Of a stretch of 64,000 bases of DNA, positions 13,788 through 26,100 are shown one piece after another. Location: NCBI GenBank assembly GCA_027574665.1, contig CM050654.1:31081722-31145721 (forward strand), in the 5' to 3' direction. The notes under the pieces were generated by a model. That model was given only the letters and a program-made list of their open reading frames with translations, was not told where the DNA came from and did no database searches. The position numbers and the translations under genes were made by a program. Positions within the stretch are counted from its first letter, which is position 1. Each line of letters starts with the position of its first letter. Origin of the DNA: Rhynochetos jubatus (lineage: Eukaryota; Chordata; Aves; Eurypygiformes; Rhynochetidae).

Positions 13788-13795
13788 TATTTACA
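13788..13795 (-). promoter_or_regulatory. SEMA5B: Pumilio-type element TGTAAATA in the 3' UTR
   Basis: The minus strand reads TGTAAATA, the UGUANAUA consensus, about 92 nt after the stop codon. The match is exact, but the motif is short and function is inferred only. Confidence 0.3.
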
Positions 13796-13886
13796 TCTAG
13801 AGGCTGGGCCAGTGTTTGGTCCGTAAAATCAATTAAAAAAAAAAATCATATCGGAAGCGATCCAGTCCTGTAGGATCCGTCCATCA

Positions 13887-14042
13887 TCAGCTGTTCGTAA
13901 AGGTCCTTCCGGGGGAGGCCTCGGGCCTGTAGTCATATTTATTCAGCGTACTGGGATAATAGGTTGTCGTGTACACGTTGGTTTGCTGCAACGGGTAGAA
14001 GTTGGTCCTGTCATCCGGTATCAAATTGTTCTTGTTAAGTGT
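13887..14042 (-). CDS. SEMA5B: SEMA5B last coding exon: C-terminal cytoplasmic tail and stop
   Basis: The exon follows CTCTTTTACAG and encodes 51 residues (537-587) and a TGA stop at 13889-13887. TLNKNNLIPDDRTNFYPL and NVYTTTYYPSTLNKYDYRPE make up the tail, which is rich in Tyr. The end PGRTFTNS differs by a few residues from the mammalian SEMA5B end I recall. The tail is much shorter than in plexins and has no enzyme fold. It lies 17.2 kb from the previous exon but is in correct phase. Confidence 0.92.
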   Translation of the reverse strand, partial: TLNKNNLIPDDRTNFYPLQQTNVYTTTYYPSTLNKYDYRPEASPGRTFTNS

Positions 14043-17000
14043 CTGTAAAAGAGCAGAGGAGATGACAGGCATGGCAATGGTGCCACGTCATTACTCTTTC
14101 CTACTTGCCGACACCTCCCTCTCACCTGCCTCCTCCATCACGGTCTGCCGCAGCCACCTCCGCCTTCCCTCCGGCTGGGAGAGTGAGACGGTACACGGCG
14201 CGCTACGGGGCTACTCTGCGGGGACCACAGCTCCTGCCAGGTCTCCCTCGGTGGACCTGTGCTCAGCTACGGCTAGGGCCAGGACCCAGAGCCTTCTCCA
14301 GAGACCCGGAGTCTCCTGGTAGATGGCGCGTTTGTTGTCTGAACGTCGTTGTCACGCAGAGCCATGCTGGGCCTACACGACCGTCGGTGATTCACGGCAG
14401 CGCTCAATCTAATCTCTTCCAAACTGCTCATGTGCCAGCCTGCCGCTCCCTCTCAAACCAGTCGCCAAACGGCAGCTTGTTCTCTCTGGAAGAGCAGGTG
14501 TGCATTTACCTGATCTCCATCTCCATTGGTAGATATCCAGGTTTGGACCCCCCGATATTAAGTGTGTCACTTCTGTAAGCTACAGTATAAGTAACAAATC
14601 ATGGTCACTTTTGGAAAAACTAAAATGACTTCAAAAAATAATTCAACAACCACGTAACAACTGTTGGCAACATTAACACAGAAAGTGAGAACCACAAATG
14701 CCCCTTTTACCATAAAAAAATTTTAAATCGGGTTTTTTTCTCCCTCCCCTCTTCCCCCCCCTTCTTTGCTTTTTGCAGGAATTACTGTCACGCTCCCCAC
14801 CAGCACGCACAAGCCCCCCTCTCCCCACATCAAAGCCCACTGCTACGCCAGCTGTTACCTATGCACCAGGACGAAATCCCGCTGTGGGGGGAAGGTGTGT
14901 GCAACCATTTTATGGAACTTTTCCTCCCGCATCTTTACAGTCGTCTGATTTCTGTGGCCTTGGCTGAGGAACTTTCATGAGAGCGTTTTCAACTAACCCC
15001 TGGCTTAAACTCCGTACACATATCGCTGGTCTGTGTCGCTCCCGCGTGCGCCGTTCATGGCTGTCGTGCAGGGAACTCGCTCCTCTGATCTGGGAGTCAA
15101 AACTAGGTGTTGGCTACAGCAGCCTCATGGTCAGGGCAGAGCACGTTTAACGAGGGCGTGAGCGTCTCTCCTGTCCGGAGCAGCGAGATGGAGAGCTCGA
15201 ACGAGGCAACTAGTCCTGGGACCTAATGGTTGTCCTGCCACAACCCGATGCCCCCGGGGGAACCGCTTTACCTCAGAGTTCCCCCTTGAGACAAACACCT
15301 CATACCCGACCCAGCTCAGGGCAAGATGAAAATTAATTAACTAATGCTCATGTGCCTGAAATACCCAGCTCCATTAGCCTTACTCGACCCCCCTAACTTC
15401 AGCCACCTAAACTTCAGGCACCGTGGCTCTGTCAGCACAGACGAACATTGCCTTCTGGGGAAGCTCCTGCCCCCCCCAAGCCCAGCAGCAGCGGGGCAGC
15501 CTGCCCACAGCGGGTGCCCAACTTTTAGGAGGCTGCAGTTAGTGAGCAGGGTCTTGCCCTGGGCGCAGTCAGGGCTTAGCCACATCCCAGCTGTGACCAG
15601 TGACACGCTCACAGCTACCCCAGGCTCAAGACCAGTACCATTTATCTCCCAATTTCTTTGTAATCAAATAAATTTACTGCATGGGGAGGGGGAGAGGAGG
15701 AGGAAGAAAAGAAAATGCTTTCTACTAACCTGATAGCAGAACAGCTACAGCCACCCTGGGAGCTGCAACTCCCAGTCTCACACAGGATGTTAGAGGGAAA
15801 GGCTTTCCTGCGGCAGAAGTACCCTGGCACAGAAATTCCCCAATTGCTGAACTCCCGAATGACTTTTTTGGAAACGGGCACTACCTGAAACATCTCCTAC
15901 ACGAAAACTGGAAGAGAACTAGCCTCCTCCTGGTCTAACTGCCATCTCTCCCTGCCTGGAGTCTCTAAAACAAGCTCCCAGCACATCACTTGTAGGAACC
16001 AAGGAGAGAACTGGCATAGGCATGCTCAAAGTGACACGTATTTCCAAGGAATGAGGATTTTTGCCCTACAATACGAAAAGAAGAAAAGAAATGTCATGCT
16101 TCGCTCCCAGCCACCCAAGGAAATATTAAAATAGTGTGAGCAACAGTCTGCTGTTCTATGCTGGAAGCTGGGAAACACGGTAGCCAGGCTCAGTCCTCTG
16201 CTGCTCGCTATGCTTCCTTGGGAAATCCAATTAACTGCTCTGCGCTTCCGTGTCTTCTGACCCGGCTTGATAAAAACATTTGCCATCCCCTGTAAAAATG
16301 CACTTTGCTAAGGCTACCACTGAGTGTTTGGGGGAATTGCTCTCTGGCCAACGATACAGGTGTTCCCAGCGGCCGTACGCGATGGCTGCTGCGTCTCTAG
16401 CCCAGCATACCCACTGCGGGCAGCACAGCCCCACGGCCCACCACCGCAGGAGGAAGAGGCTGATTCCCACTCCCACACTGCCCGGGCTCTCTTGAAGGTG
16501 GTCTGGCATCCAGGCCTCATCTGGGTCACTTTCTGAGGTGGTTAAGATTCAGGATGTGCCAGGATTACCACCTCTGAAACTGGGTGACATCAAACCCCTG
16601 ACCTGGGATGGCTCAGGGCCATCTTGATCTGAGGACAAAAACCTCTGGGCTCTACGTTTTTGGCTTTCAGCCGGAAAAATCTGTATGAGTTTCAACATCT
16701 CCCACAGTGTTTCAAACTAGCCCCTTACAGCAAACTTAGCATTTAAGTAACACAATCTGCATTTTTGCCTCTCTCTCGTCTTACTTCCATATTACTTCTA
16801 TTTTTAATTAGGAAAAAACCCCACAGCTGCTCCTTTGCTCTGTTTGGGTTTATTTTTGATGGAGGGCTTATATCTTAGGGAAATACCTTATGAAAACGGT
16901 TTAGTGGAATTTATATTGCAATTAGCTGCAAAGAATTTGTCTCCGGAAACGCTGTGATGGCAGCACTTTCCTAAATCAGCATGATCAATGTGCTCTGCCT

Positions 17001-20000
17001 TAACATTTCCCCACACAAACTTATTGTCTGTCTCATTTTAATAAATAGATGATTAGGTTCCGTGGTATTAGAAATTGGTTGATATTTTAAAGAAGGGAAA
17101 TTAGGCAGCAGTGGATTTGAGAGATGTACACACACATGCGTGAGGCGCACAGGTAAATCTCTCTGGGTGGGCTCACGTGCCGTTTTACTCGGAGCTTTAA
17201 CCCTTGCTCTCATCACCGTGGCAGTAGAGAGACGGCCAACGACTTTCCCTGCGGAAGATATTCCCGCACGGCTATACGGGTTATGCCGTCGAGGTCAGAG
17301 CCTCCTGACAACTTGAACTCACTGGGGTTATTGTGGGGGTGAAACCAGCCTGCGGCACCCATAGGTGTTCCCACCACTACTTATCAGCCCCAACGGGACA
17401 GGCCAAGAGTGGTCGGCACCGCACAACTGCACTTGACCGCAAGAACTAACACAGACCGGCCCCGCTCTGCAAGTGCCTCTTCACCTCAGCCGCCTCTGAG
17501 CCGAGCCCCCAGGATTCCAGCGGCCAAGAAGTGGTCACAGAAGGAGACGCCCAACAAGTCCTCTTAGAAGGGACAATCGATGACAACCCTTCACAGGCCA
17601 TTCTATGCCAATCCTTCGGTGCTTTGGCAGGGATGTGTCTGTGGCTGCAGTAAGCTGACCAAAGCAGCGCCGCGAGCACTAGGGCTCAGGCTGTCCTCAC
17701 TAGAGGTTTCAGAGAAGGAAGAAGGACTTGCCTTTGCTGCCTGAGCCCTTCTGCACTACCACCCTGCACGGAGAAGTGTCGGTCATCTGAGCACCCACCA
17801 GACCTTACTGATGACACTTTACCTGACACTCAACCTGTATTTTCCCATTCTTGCCGACTGCTCCCTTCCATATGAAACACTAATGCCTCCCCTTGCCAGC
17901 AGCTACAACCTCTTAGGACTGGGTGTTCAGTAAGCAGGACCAGAAGAACCAAAAGCACAAGCAACGTTCACTGCCGAGACATCACTTGGTGCAAATGTCT
18001 GTGCCATTCATATGATGTATTTCAAACACCGAGGGGAACGTATTTCAGGCCCTTGTTTTGGTCCTGTCCTGCCTGGAGAAGCAGCTTCTGGTTATGTAAG
18101 CATAAAATTCCCCATAAAAAGTGAGGCCAGACCCTGAGCTAATATGAAAACCTGTGGGGTGTGCTTAGAAAAAGTGCTCCGGTCAGCTAATAGCTAGAAA
18201 CTCAACATGCATCAGTCAAATACTTCTACCTGCTTCCTCCCTTCCAGCATGAGCCCCACCACCCTGGCATATTTGGTATCATTTGTTTCTTCTGCTCTGT
18301 TCACCACTCACCTCAGCTCAAGAACCTGTTAGCGGAAGGTATGCCACCTGCACGCACTAACCTGACCGAGTGCATCACTCAAAACATGCACAACTTCAAC
18401 GGCTTTCTTCAAAAGACCCCTATTATGCTGCACTGGAACATGACTAATGTGCAAGATGGGTATGGTTTTAAGAGGATGTAAACCAGCAGCAGCTTTCTCC
18501 ATTGTACGTGAGCTGTCAGCTAACGGAAAGGTCCAGTCTTGTTGCCAGTCAACTGCGCATCTATGCCAAGCACAACAGAAACCCGAGGATTTCAGTATTT
18601 ACAGAAATATATAAACAATTTGTTATCACACTTGCTACTGTAATTAGAGCTAGAATAGTTCTAACAGGAAACTTTACAGATATCTCCCCTTGTGCGCTGC
18701 TCTGCCCCCTGGTATTCATACCGGAGACAAAATACTGACACGCACTCACAGGCTGCTTCTCCCGAGGTAGAGCCACGTGCTGGATGTGTTAAACATGACT
18801 GTATTGTGCCATATGCACACATTTAATTTTGTTCAGCTTTCTCCATTGATATTTTTAGCCTAAGTCATCATTCAGATTTTCCATTTGTTACTTTTTCTCC
18901 AGCAATGCTTTGCCACTACTCCCCCAAATTCTGCCTCTGCTCCAAATCATTAAGTCATAATCCACTGACCTACTTGCTTACGTTCTCCCAGATGCAGCAA
19001 AACATCTTCATGCGTAACAGCGTGGGACTTTCGGTACTAAACCCATCCTACAGCTGCACATATAAGCTGTATAAACATTTCCTACACACACCAACAGATT
19101 AAATCTTTCGGTTTTTAATAGTCAACAAAAATTTCAAAACAATTTAAAGAGAAGATCAACATCTCATCCCCAATTAAAAGGAATTCCATTTAGTTTTTGA
19201 GAAGCTGAAGTGAAAAGGATGCTTCTAAAAGCACCTGATACACCTACAACTAGTACCAGAATAAGGGCCATAAGTAGTTCCCACAGGGTGACATGCAATG
19301 GCAAGATTTCCTTATTTTCTCACGCAGAAAGCACTCAGCTTTCTGGAGCTCAGCATTCCCTTTGAGATGCAGGTCTTCTTTTCTATTTTGGGGGCAGTCT
19401 GGGGGAAGACTCAGCAAGTTTCCCCAAGAGTTTTGTACATCACCAGAGCACCACGGTCCCTGTGAAGTCAGTGAGTAGGGACAGTTTCCCCCAGCCTCCA
19501 CTATTTCTCCGCTGACAGATGCAATTTCAGTTTCCACCGCCCACCCACGGCACTTTCCTCTTTAAAAAAGACAAGAAGAAGAAAGAAAAGGTTGTTTGAC
19601 CCTCCTAGGCAGCTTCAAACCTCTCTGTCTAGCGTTTATGGTTACGTTATCACCACTTCAGCCTCTGAACAACGCCACATGCACCTTTCCCGTGGGCATG
19701 ACTCATCAGGGACGCGGCCCCTGTGCCAGGACTGCAAGTTCCAATCTCGCAATGTAATGTTGAACGTCCCAGTGTGTTACAAACCAAAACTTCCCTTTTC
19801 CTTCATCCCAAAAAGGAACCAAGGGTGACAGCTCCAAACCCTGGTCATCCATCCACTGTGGACAAGGAAAAGGTCTACAATCCAACCTTTGCAGCAAGGT
19901 TGCAGCCAACCCTCTTGGCAATATCCAAATGAAGCCCATGTGCATCCTGCCTCTGCAGAAATCAAGGCCAACATTCCCACTGAACTCAGTTCACAATCAG

Positions 20001-22032
20001 CCCTAAAAGAATCGAGGTAGCCTTTCCAATTTTCCTTGGAACAGCATGCAACAGACTTCCTGAAGCAACAGTGGGATGGCCATTACTCCCCCTCATCCCC
20101 CAGGAAAACAGACGTATAAGGGAATTGTGCAATGAAGAGAAGATCCAACATTTAGGTTCTTTTGCGCTCGTTGCAGTGAAATCAGGTTGAACAAAATGCC
20201 TTTTCGATGCACATCGGCTGTTTCACGGAGCTGGCCATGCCTTCTTGTTAAAGGACGTTACTTTTTGCGTTCTAGGAACGTCAGCCAAATGACTTAGGCT
20301 TGTGGAAATACGTTAATATTGCAAAACATTCCCCACAGCTTGTACATCTCCGGAAGTACCAAGGCAGAAATCTCAGAATTATAATTAAGCAGTACATTTG
20401 GAAATAATTAGCATAACAACTACATTTCAGCAAAATAAACGATACCGCTAAAGTAACCTTTTGGCAATAATTGACACCGAGGAAATAAATGACATCTGGC
20501 CCACCCATACACTCCGCTCCATCTGATCAACTGGATGCCACAACACCGCTGTGCCTCTCCAGCTGTGCATTACAAATGACCCTGGAAAGATGGAAGGTCG
20601 CCAGAAAGACCTTATGAGACCCACGCATTTACTGCAAGCTAGGAGTGATTTTTAAGAATTTAATGATTCTTCTTTCTGATCTTTCTTAACAGTTTGCTTA
20701 GTGTCTTACACTGAACAAACTCACCTGATGCTTTTGTAAAATCTCCTGAGCTCTGCCTCCACCGAAGTCAAAGTTAGCAGTGGCCAGGCTTTATGGGTTA
20801 AGTTTATTGTGATGGATTCAATACGGCTGTTTGCAGGATTTACAGTAAAGTGTAGATGTACAGATGAGGAACCTATTTTCTATATAAGAAGGTTTTTCCT
20901 CTTGAAAAGAGATGCAAAAAAAAAGATCCCACTGGGACACTAAACTTATGATTGCATGTTCTTTTTGCATGGAAGCTTACCATATTTTTAGACTGGAAAT
21001 TCTTTGTTCACTGGTATTGGTAAATAAATTCAACAACCCTCAAATGACGGCAGCATCTGTAGATGTGCTCAGGTTGACAATGGAACTAACATTCAATTAT
21101 AAGAAAATGAATAGCTACCATTTTCTATAGCTGTTTGAAAATATCTAGTTTATCCTTATACTTAGGAGGGAGTGAGGTTGTATTACTGCCCTTTCAAACT
21201 CACAAAAACCTTCAGAGTTTGCAACACAAAGGACCATTGTCAGCAAGATGCTTTGGCACTTCTCTGACTTTACGTACACGAGTAAGATGACAAAACAAGC
21301 TGTATGTAATAGTGAGGCAAACTGAAGTGAGACCATGCTTAGAGTAAATCCAGGTTTAAGTATTCTTCTGACCTGGAAACTGAAGTCGGAGGAGTTGATG
21401 GAAATCTACCCACTGGTAAGTGCAGGTGTCTAGCCTAAAGCTTGCTGTTTATCCCTGGCTTGCCCGTACCGTGCTGGTGGCAAGACCCATGACGTGGTGT
21501 CCAGACACAAAAGAGGAATTCAGGGCTGCCCAATACAGCTGGCACCCAGGATATAACAGACATGACCTCAGCTGCGTGGGAAGGTGGAAACGGTCTCCTA
21601 GCTGCAGTACTATGCCTCGGTGTATGCCCTCCCTGGGTCCGTCACGTATACAACGGTGTTACTACAGAGGCTCATCACTTGAGCTACAGCACCTGCCCTC
21701 GCCTATGCTCTAGTACTCAGCCTAACTCACCTGAGGTATAACCAAGGCCTTCTAACGCTAAGTTTAATAGTTCACATTGGGTGAAGACGATCATCTAGAG
21801 CAACTGGGCTATACTGGGCTTCAGCTGATGGCAGCTGTCAGGCGACTAGCCGTAGGTCTGCCCAGGGAAGGCGTTCTCACTGCAGTTATACGGGAGCAAG
21901 CAGCCCTGAGTTTTCCACGGTCTTGGAGCTGCTTATTCTGGTGAATTACCACTGCAGGTCAGGCAGCCTGGTGCCAGCCCGCAGCGCTACATTTAGGCTG
22001 AGAATTGCAAAGGTGTAACTGCAGCGGTGAAG

Positions 22033-22052
22033 AAAAAAAAAAAAAAAAAAAA
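22033..22052. repeat. Poly(A) run
   Basis: About 20 consecutive A bases, followed by an A-rich stretch to 22080. It may be the tail of an unrecognised retroposed element or a simple repeat. Confidence 0.8.
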
Positions 22053-22189
22053 GTAGTAAAAAGAGAAATAAAAGCAAAAACTGAGCCTAATTTGCCATCT
22101 GCTAACTCCATTCAGCCTCTTATAGTCTTATTGCTTTCCAAATATCTCCCACCTTCCAAATAGCTGCTTTTTGATTATTTTCCTCAAGA

Positions 22190-22625
22190 TTGCTTTGTTT
22201 TCTCCCCATGTTGCATCTCACCTTGTTATTTCCTCTCTGCATTTATAACCTCCTCAGGTCATTTCCCATTATTTCTATACCAGTGGCTGGTTTTTTTGAC
22301 ACACCTCCCAATTTAATATCTTCTGCTAGCTTAATTAACAAACTGACTGCACCCTCTCCAAGCTCATTAATGAAGATATTAAATAAAGCCAAACCTTGCA
22401 TTACTGCTTGCAGTGCCCCAAACAACTCCTCCCCACAGCCCGTACGTTCCCATCAATGCTTGCCCGATGTTCACAGTCCATTAGCCAGGTTTCAGTCTCT
22501 ACAGCAGCACTCCTCTCCAAGCCGATTTCTATTTACACATCACAAGATCACTGAAGCCACCAATACCATCCTCTTTTCTTTAGGTGTGTGGACCACTAAA
22601 GGCACATTTTTAACCAGCTGAGAAT
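22190..22625 (-). mobile_element. Old CR1/L3-type LINE reverse transcriptase fossil
   Basis: Read on the minus strand, 22425-22243 encodes LALFNIFINELGEGAVSLLI, then KLAEDIKLGG. This is the CR1 reverse transcriptase motif block (LFNIFINDL ... FADDTKLGG) with the catalytic FADD changed to LAED. Stops lie on both sides. It is a dead, degenerate ORF2 fragment, older than the CR1 3' end next to it at 22817. Confidence 0.75.
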
Positions 22626-22816
22626 CTGCCCTTATGCAGCTCAGTCTCCTGCTTTCCCTAAATTCTCTAATGCTGAAACTCTGTGCAAAAGGTGATCGTG
22701 TTTGATGTCTTCCTGCTCAGCATTATGTCCTGGCTCAGCTGGCAGTTCAGCCCAAGCACCTTTCATTTAAACAGGGTATGTGATCTGTTGCCCCCCAAAC
22801 AGTAATTCAGATTAGC

Positions 22817-23150
22817 CTTCCAGTACCTGAAGGGGCCTACAAGGAAGCTGTGGGGCACCTTTTACAAGGGCCTGTAGTGACAGGACAAGGGGTAATGGGT
22901 TTAAATTGAAAGAGGGGACATTTAGATTAAATATCAGGAAAAAATTCTTCATGGAGAGGGTGGTGGAGCACTGGCACAGGTTGCCCAGGGAAGCTGTGGG
23001 TGCCCCATCCCTGGAAGTGTTCAAGGCCAGGCTGGATGAGGCTTTGAGCAACCTGGTCTAGTGGAGGGTGTCCCTGCCCAGGGCAGGGGGGGTTGGAACT
23101 GGGTGGGCTTCAAGGTCCCTTCCAACCCAAACCGTGCTGTGATTCTAAGA
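22817..23150 (+). mobile_element. CR1 LINE, truncated 3' end, plus orientation
   Basis: CR1 landmarks in order: AGTACCTGAAGGGGCCTACA, GAGGGTGGTGGAGCACTGGC, GGCCAGGCTGGATGAGGC, AACCTGGTCTAGTGGAGGG, GGTTGGAACTGGGTGG, CCCTTCCAACCCAAACC and GTGATTCTAAGA at the end. It is antisense to SEMA5B. Confidence 0.95.
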
Positions 23151-26100
23151 TTTGCCTGCATATTAGCATTGACACAGATCTGTTTCAATGACTTTCCATT
23201 GCTGTAAATGAAACTACAGTCAAGTCAATCCCGTTTGTTTCTCCTGGTTTCACTCTCTCGTACCGCCCCAGCTCTGCTGAATTTTGAAGACCAAGCGGGA
23301 TTTAACACCCCACTGATATGCACTGATGAAAGGGGAAGGTCCAGGCATACTCCATGGATTGTGGGCCTGTATTCTTATGGATGTTACGTCTTATCCCCAA
23401 ATCCAACTGCCATTTCCCACACAGGCTTACTGAGATACTTGTGTGGCTTGAGCGCATTGGCCTTTGGTAGCTTAACAGTGACCCAATTAGCTGGAAGGAA
23501 ATTGGCCTGTTTTCTTACAAATGTTTTTGTATTTCCTTTGCATTTCATGGCACTGGGAGTTTGACCAAGATGCATATTTATAATTGGAGTTGTCCATTAG
23601 CTGGTTCTCAGAGACTCTGGGATACAGTCCATCTAGATTCCATCATCCGCAGGTTTTCAGATCTTTCCTTTATTCACGTGCTTTGTGCTAAATCTCAGGA
23701 CGATGTTAGACCTGACTTAATGAGGATTCCCCCAGCTATAGGGGAATGCAAGCAGAGCTACTCCTGCTTACCCTATGCCAAACCTATCGTGCATATATAA
23801 ACACAGGAAAGGTGGCAATGCATGTAGTGTTGCTGCAGCCGGTGCAGCCTGTGCCGTGGCAGCAGCCAGCACCATCTGAGCAGCCCTGAGCTCTCAATTG
23901 CTCTTTAGGACAGGGCAGTTATGGTTCAGGAAAAAACAGGTCAAGTATTTTGGCTGTCCTCTCTCAGAGCTGCCAAACATGTTCTGGACATTGAGCTCTA
24001 ATTCTGAAATCTGACACAGCCATCTTTATTTTGTATGCATGCAGCTCCATTTCTTTATAATTGTACTTAAAAATCCATTATTTGCTAGTGGACCTGTTCC
24101 AGAAGACTAGTGATGTAGCTCCCCTCCAAGTGTACCACAAGGTTTATATGTTTTCTGGTATTTATTGTCCCATACTGTCCTCTCCCTTTACTTCAGCTCC
24201 CTGCCTTGTTCATGGCTCCCCATAAACTCTTCTGCAAACACATAATTAATTCCTCCTGCACATCCTGGCAGCACTGAGGATTTCCCAGTTCGGCTGATGC
24301 GCGTAACACTGCCTGCCAGAGCTTCGAGGAGACAAGGAAGGAAGAACCACCTCAAGGACCCGGACCATTAACTTCCAGCAAATGAGGCTAGGGGATATTT
24401 GAATTACTCCTCTTCTGACCAGTAGAGGGAAGTCATGTGAATGCGCAGCACTCAGTGCAGGGCGATTTTGTTATTCCCATTCCAGCAGTTTTTCTTTGTT
24501 TAATTCTCCTTCTTCCAGCACAGGTGGGTGGGTGGGGGCAGATACATGTCAACCTCAGAGAAATTAGGAAAGGCAAAAATGGCAACAAAAAGGTAGTATC
24601 AATTATGAGATCAATTAGTGTAGCTGGAAAAATCAGATAAAACTTTGGAACACATCTATCTGTCTTCAGGTCAGAAATAGCAGCTCACATGTTCAAAACC
24701 TGCCAGCTTTTTCCAGCTATACTCATTGATCTAATTAAAAATGAAACACAACAAAACTTGTCTGCCTACAAACCTGTCTTGCCCGCATCCACAGATTATC
24801 GCAGCTGCAGTAATACAACCCCAAAGAAAGGCTAGTGTGAGCATCCACGACGACTGGCCTTGCCTTTAAGAAGGCAGAGCATGGACCTGGCTGTAATCCT
24901 GGCTGTGTCCCTGGCCTAGGTGTGGAGGAGATACGCCTGGGCGTTCAAGGAGGAGGAGAGAAGGCTGAGTCAAAAGAGAAAAAACATGACAGGATGCGTA
25001 TGAAGCATCTACCCCCAGTTCACCTAAAACTTCTCAGTATGGCTTAAAGAGGAAAACAAAAAGTCATCCCAAAAGCTGGACTCTCTCGAAACAGTAGGGG
25101 AGGAGGAACCATGTGGATTCCCACCCCAGGGCGAGCAGCACCAGCCCTGCGAAGTAATGAAGGGTTTCTATGAAAAGTGATGGGAGTTAGGGACCAATTC
25201 CCATTGTGAGTAGCTGCTTAGCATCCCAGAGGGAGGAGGAGCAAGGAACCATCAGATCCGAACTGGCACTTTCGCCTACTCTTAAATAATGTATCTACGA
25301 GAGGGAGATATCTGTGACTTGCACACAGCAACCCACTGAGCCCTTGCTGCCATGGGGTGAGGACACCTCCAACAGATGCACATCACTGGACAGGCACAAT
25401 CATCCTAGGCCAGCCACACCTCCAGGCATGCTTGACTGCTCAATTTGGCTCGACCCAACGATATAAAGGGGAGAAAAGACACTAACAGATTTTGACTGAG
25501 ACACACCACTTAATCCTTTTTTCCCCATCAGTAAGCTCTCTTGCTTTCCCTTCCTAGCAGGCATTATGTAAATTGAGAGTTCCCTGAAGTGATATTTGCA
25601 ACTGCAGGATCATACAAGAAAGGGCGCAATGCTCCTTTGCCGATACAACCCCCTGCCCCTACTATTCTTTTTCAAATAATACTATACTCATGGTAAGTAC
25701 TAAAAATATGTACTCTACCATTCAAGCATTTAATGTTCTTAAATGCCACTTTGTTCAGGGGAAATATGAAATTCACTGGGAACAAAATTTATGTTTCAAT
25801 TTGGTTTACTATATTTATGTATGTGTGTGTATTTATTTTTTCCAGCTGGTTACATCAGCTAGATCTCTCTCCAAAACGCCACGCAGCTAAAGCAAACGCT
25901 TAAGGGAGGCTGTTGATCACTTATTGACAGTGTTGGGCATCATCAACTGCTGGCTTACGCCTGATCTTTACAGTCACTTCCCGAGGCTTGAATGATGCAC
26001 AGTGAAAGGGTCACTGGGAAAAGAAAGAAGCTTCTGTCACAGTGGCATCAGCGTGTGTGCTGTGATCACTACAAATAAATGGGTAGGCCCATTTTAGTTG

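Larger units (their letters stand above)
7965..13886 (-). other. SEMA5B: Probable long SEMA5B 3' UTR
   Basis: This stretch lies between the SEMA5B stop and the last convincing minus-strand poly(A) signal. It contains no repeat insertions that I recognise, several AT-rich blocks (9230-9860, 10270-11100, 12290-13330), an A-rich run on the sense strand (plus 13292-13325) and no coding ORF with domain support. Nearer candidate signals exist: ATTAAA at plus 12545-12550, AATAAA at plus 11649-11654 and AATAAA at plus 9487-9492. The message may therefore end earlier or use several sites. The extent is inferred, not shown. Confidence 0.45.

Noticed and set aside
22033-22052. Poly(A) run as the tail of a processed pseudogene
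   Set aside because: The preceding sequence shows no recognisable mRNA or coding remnant.
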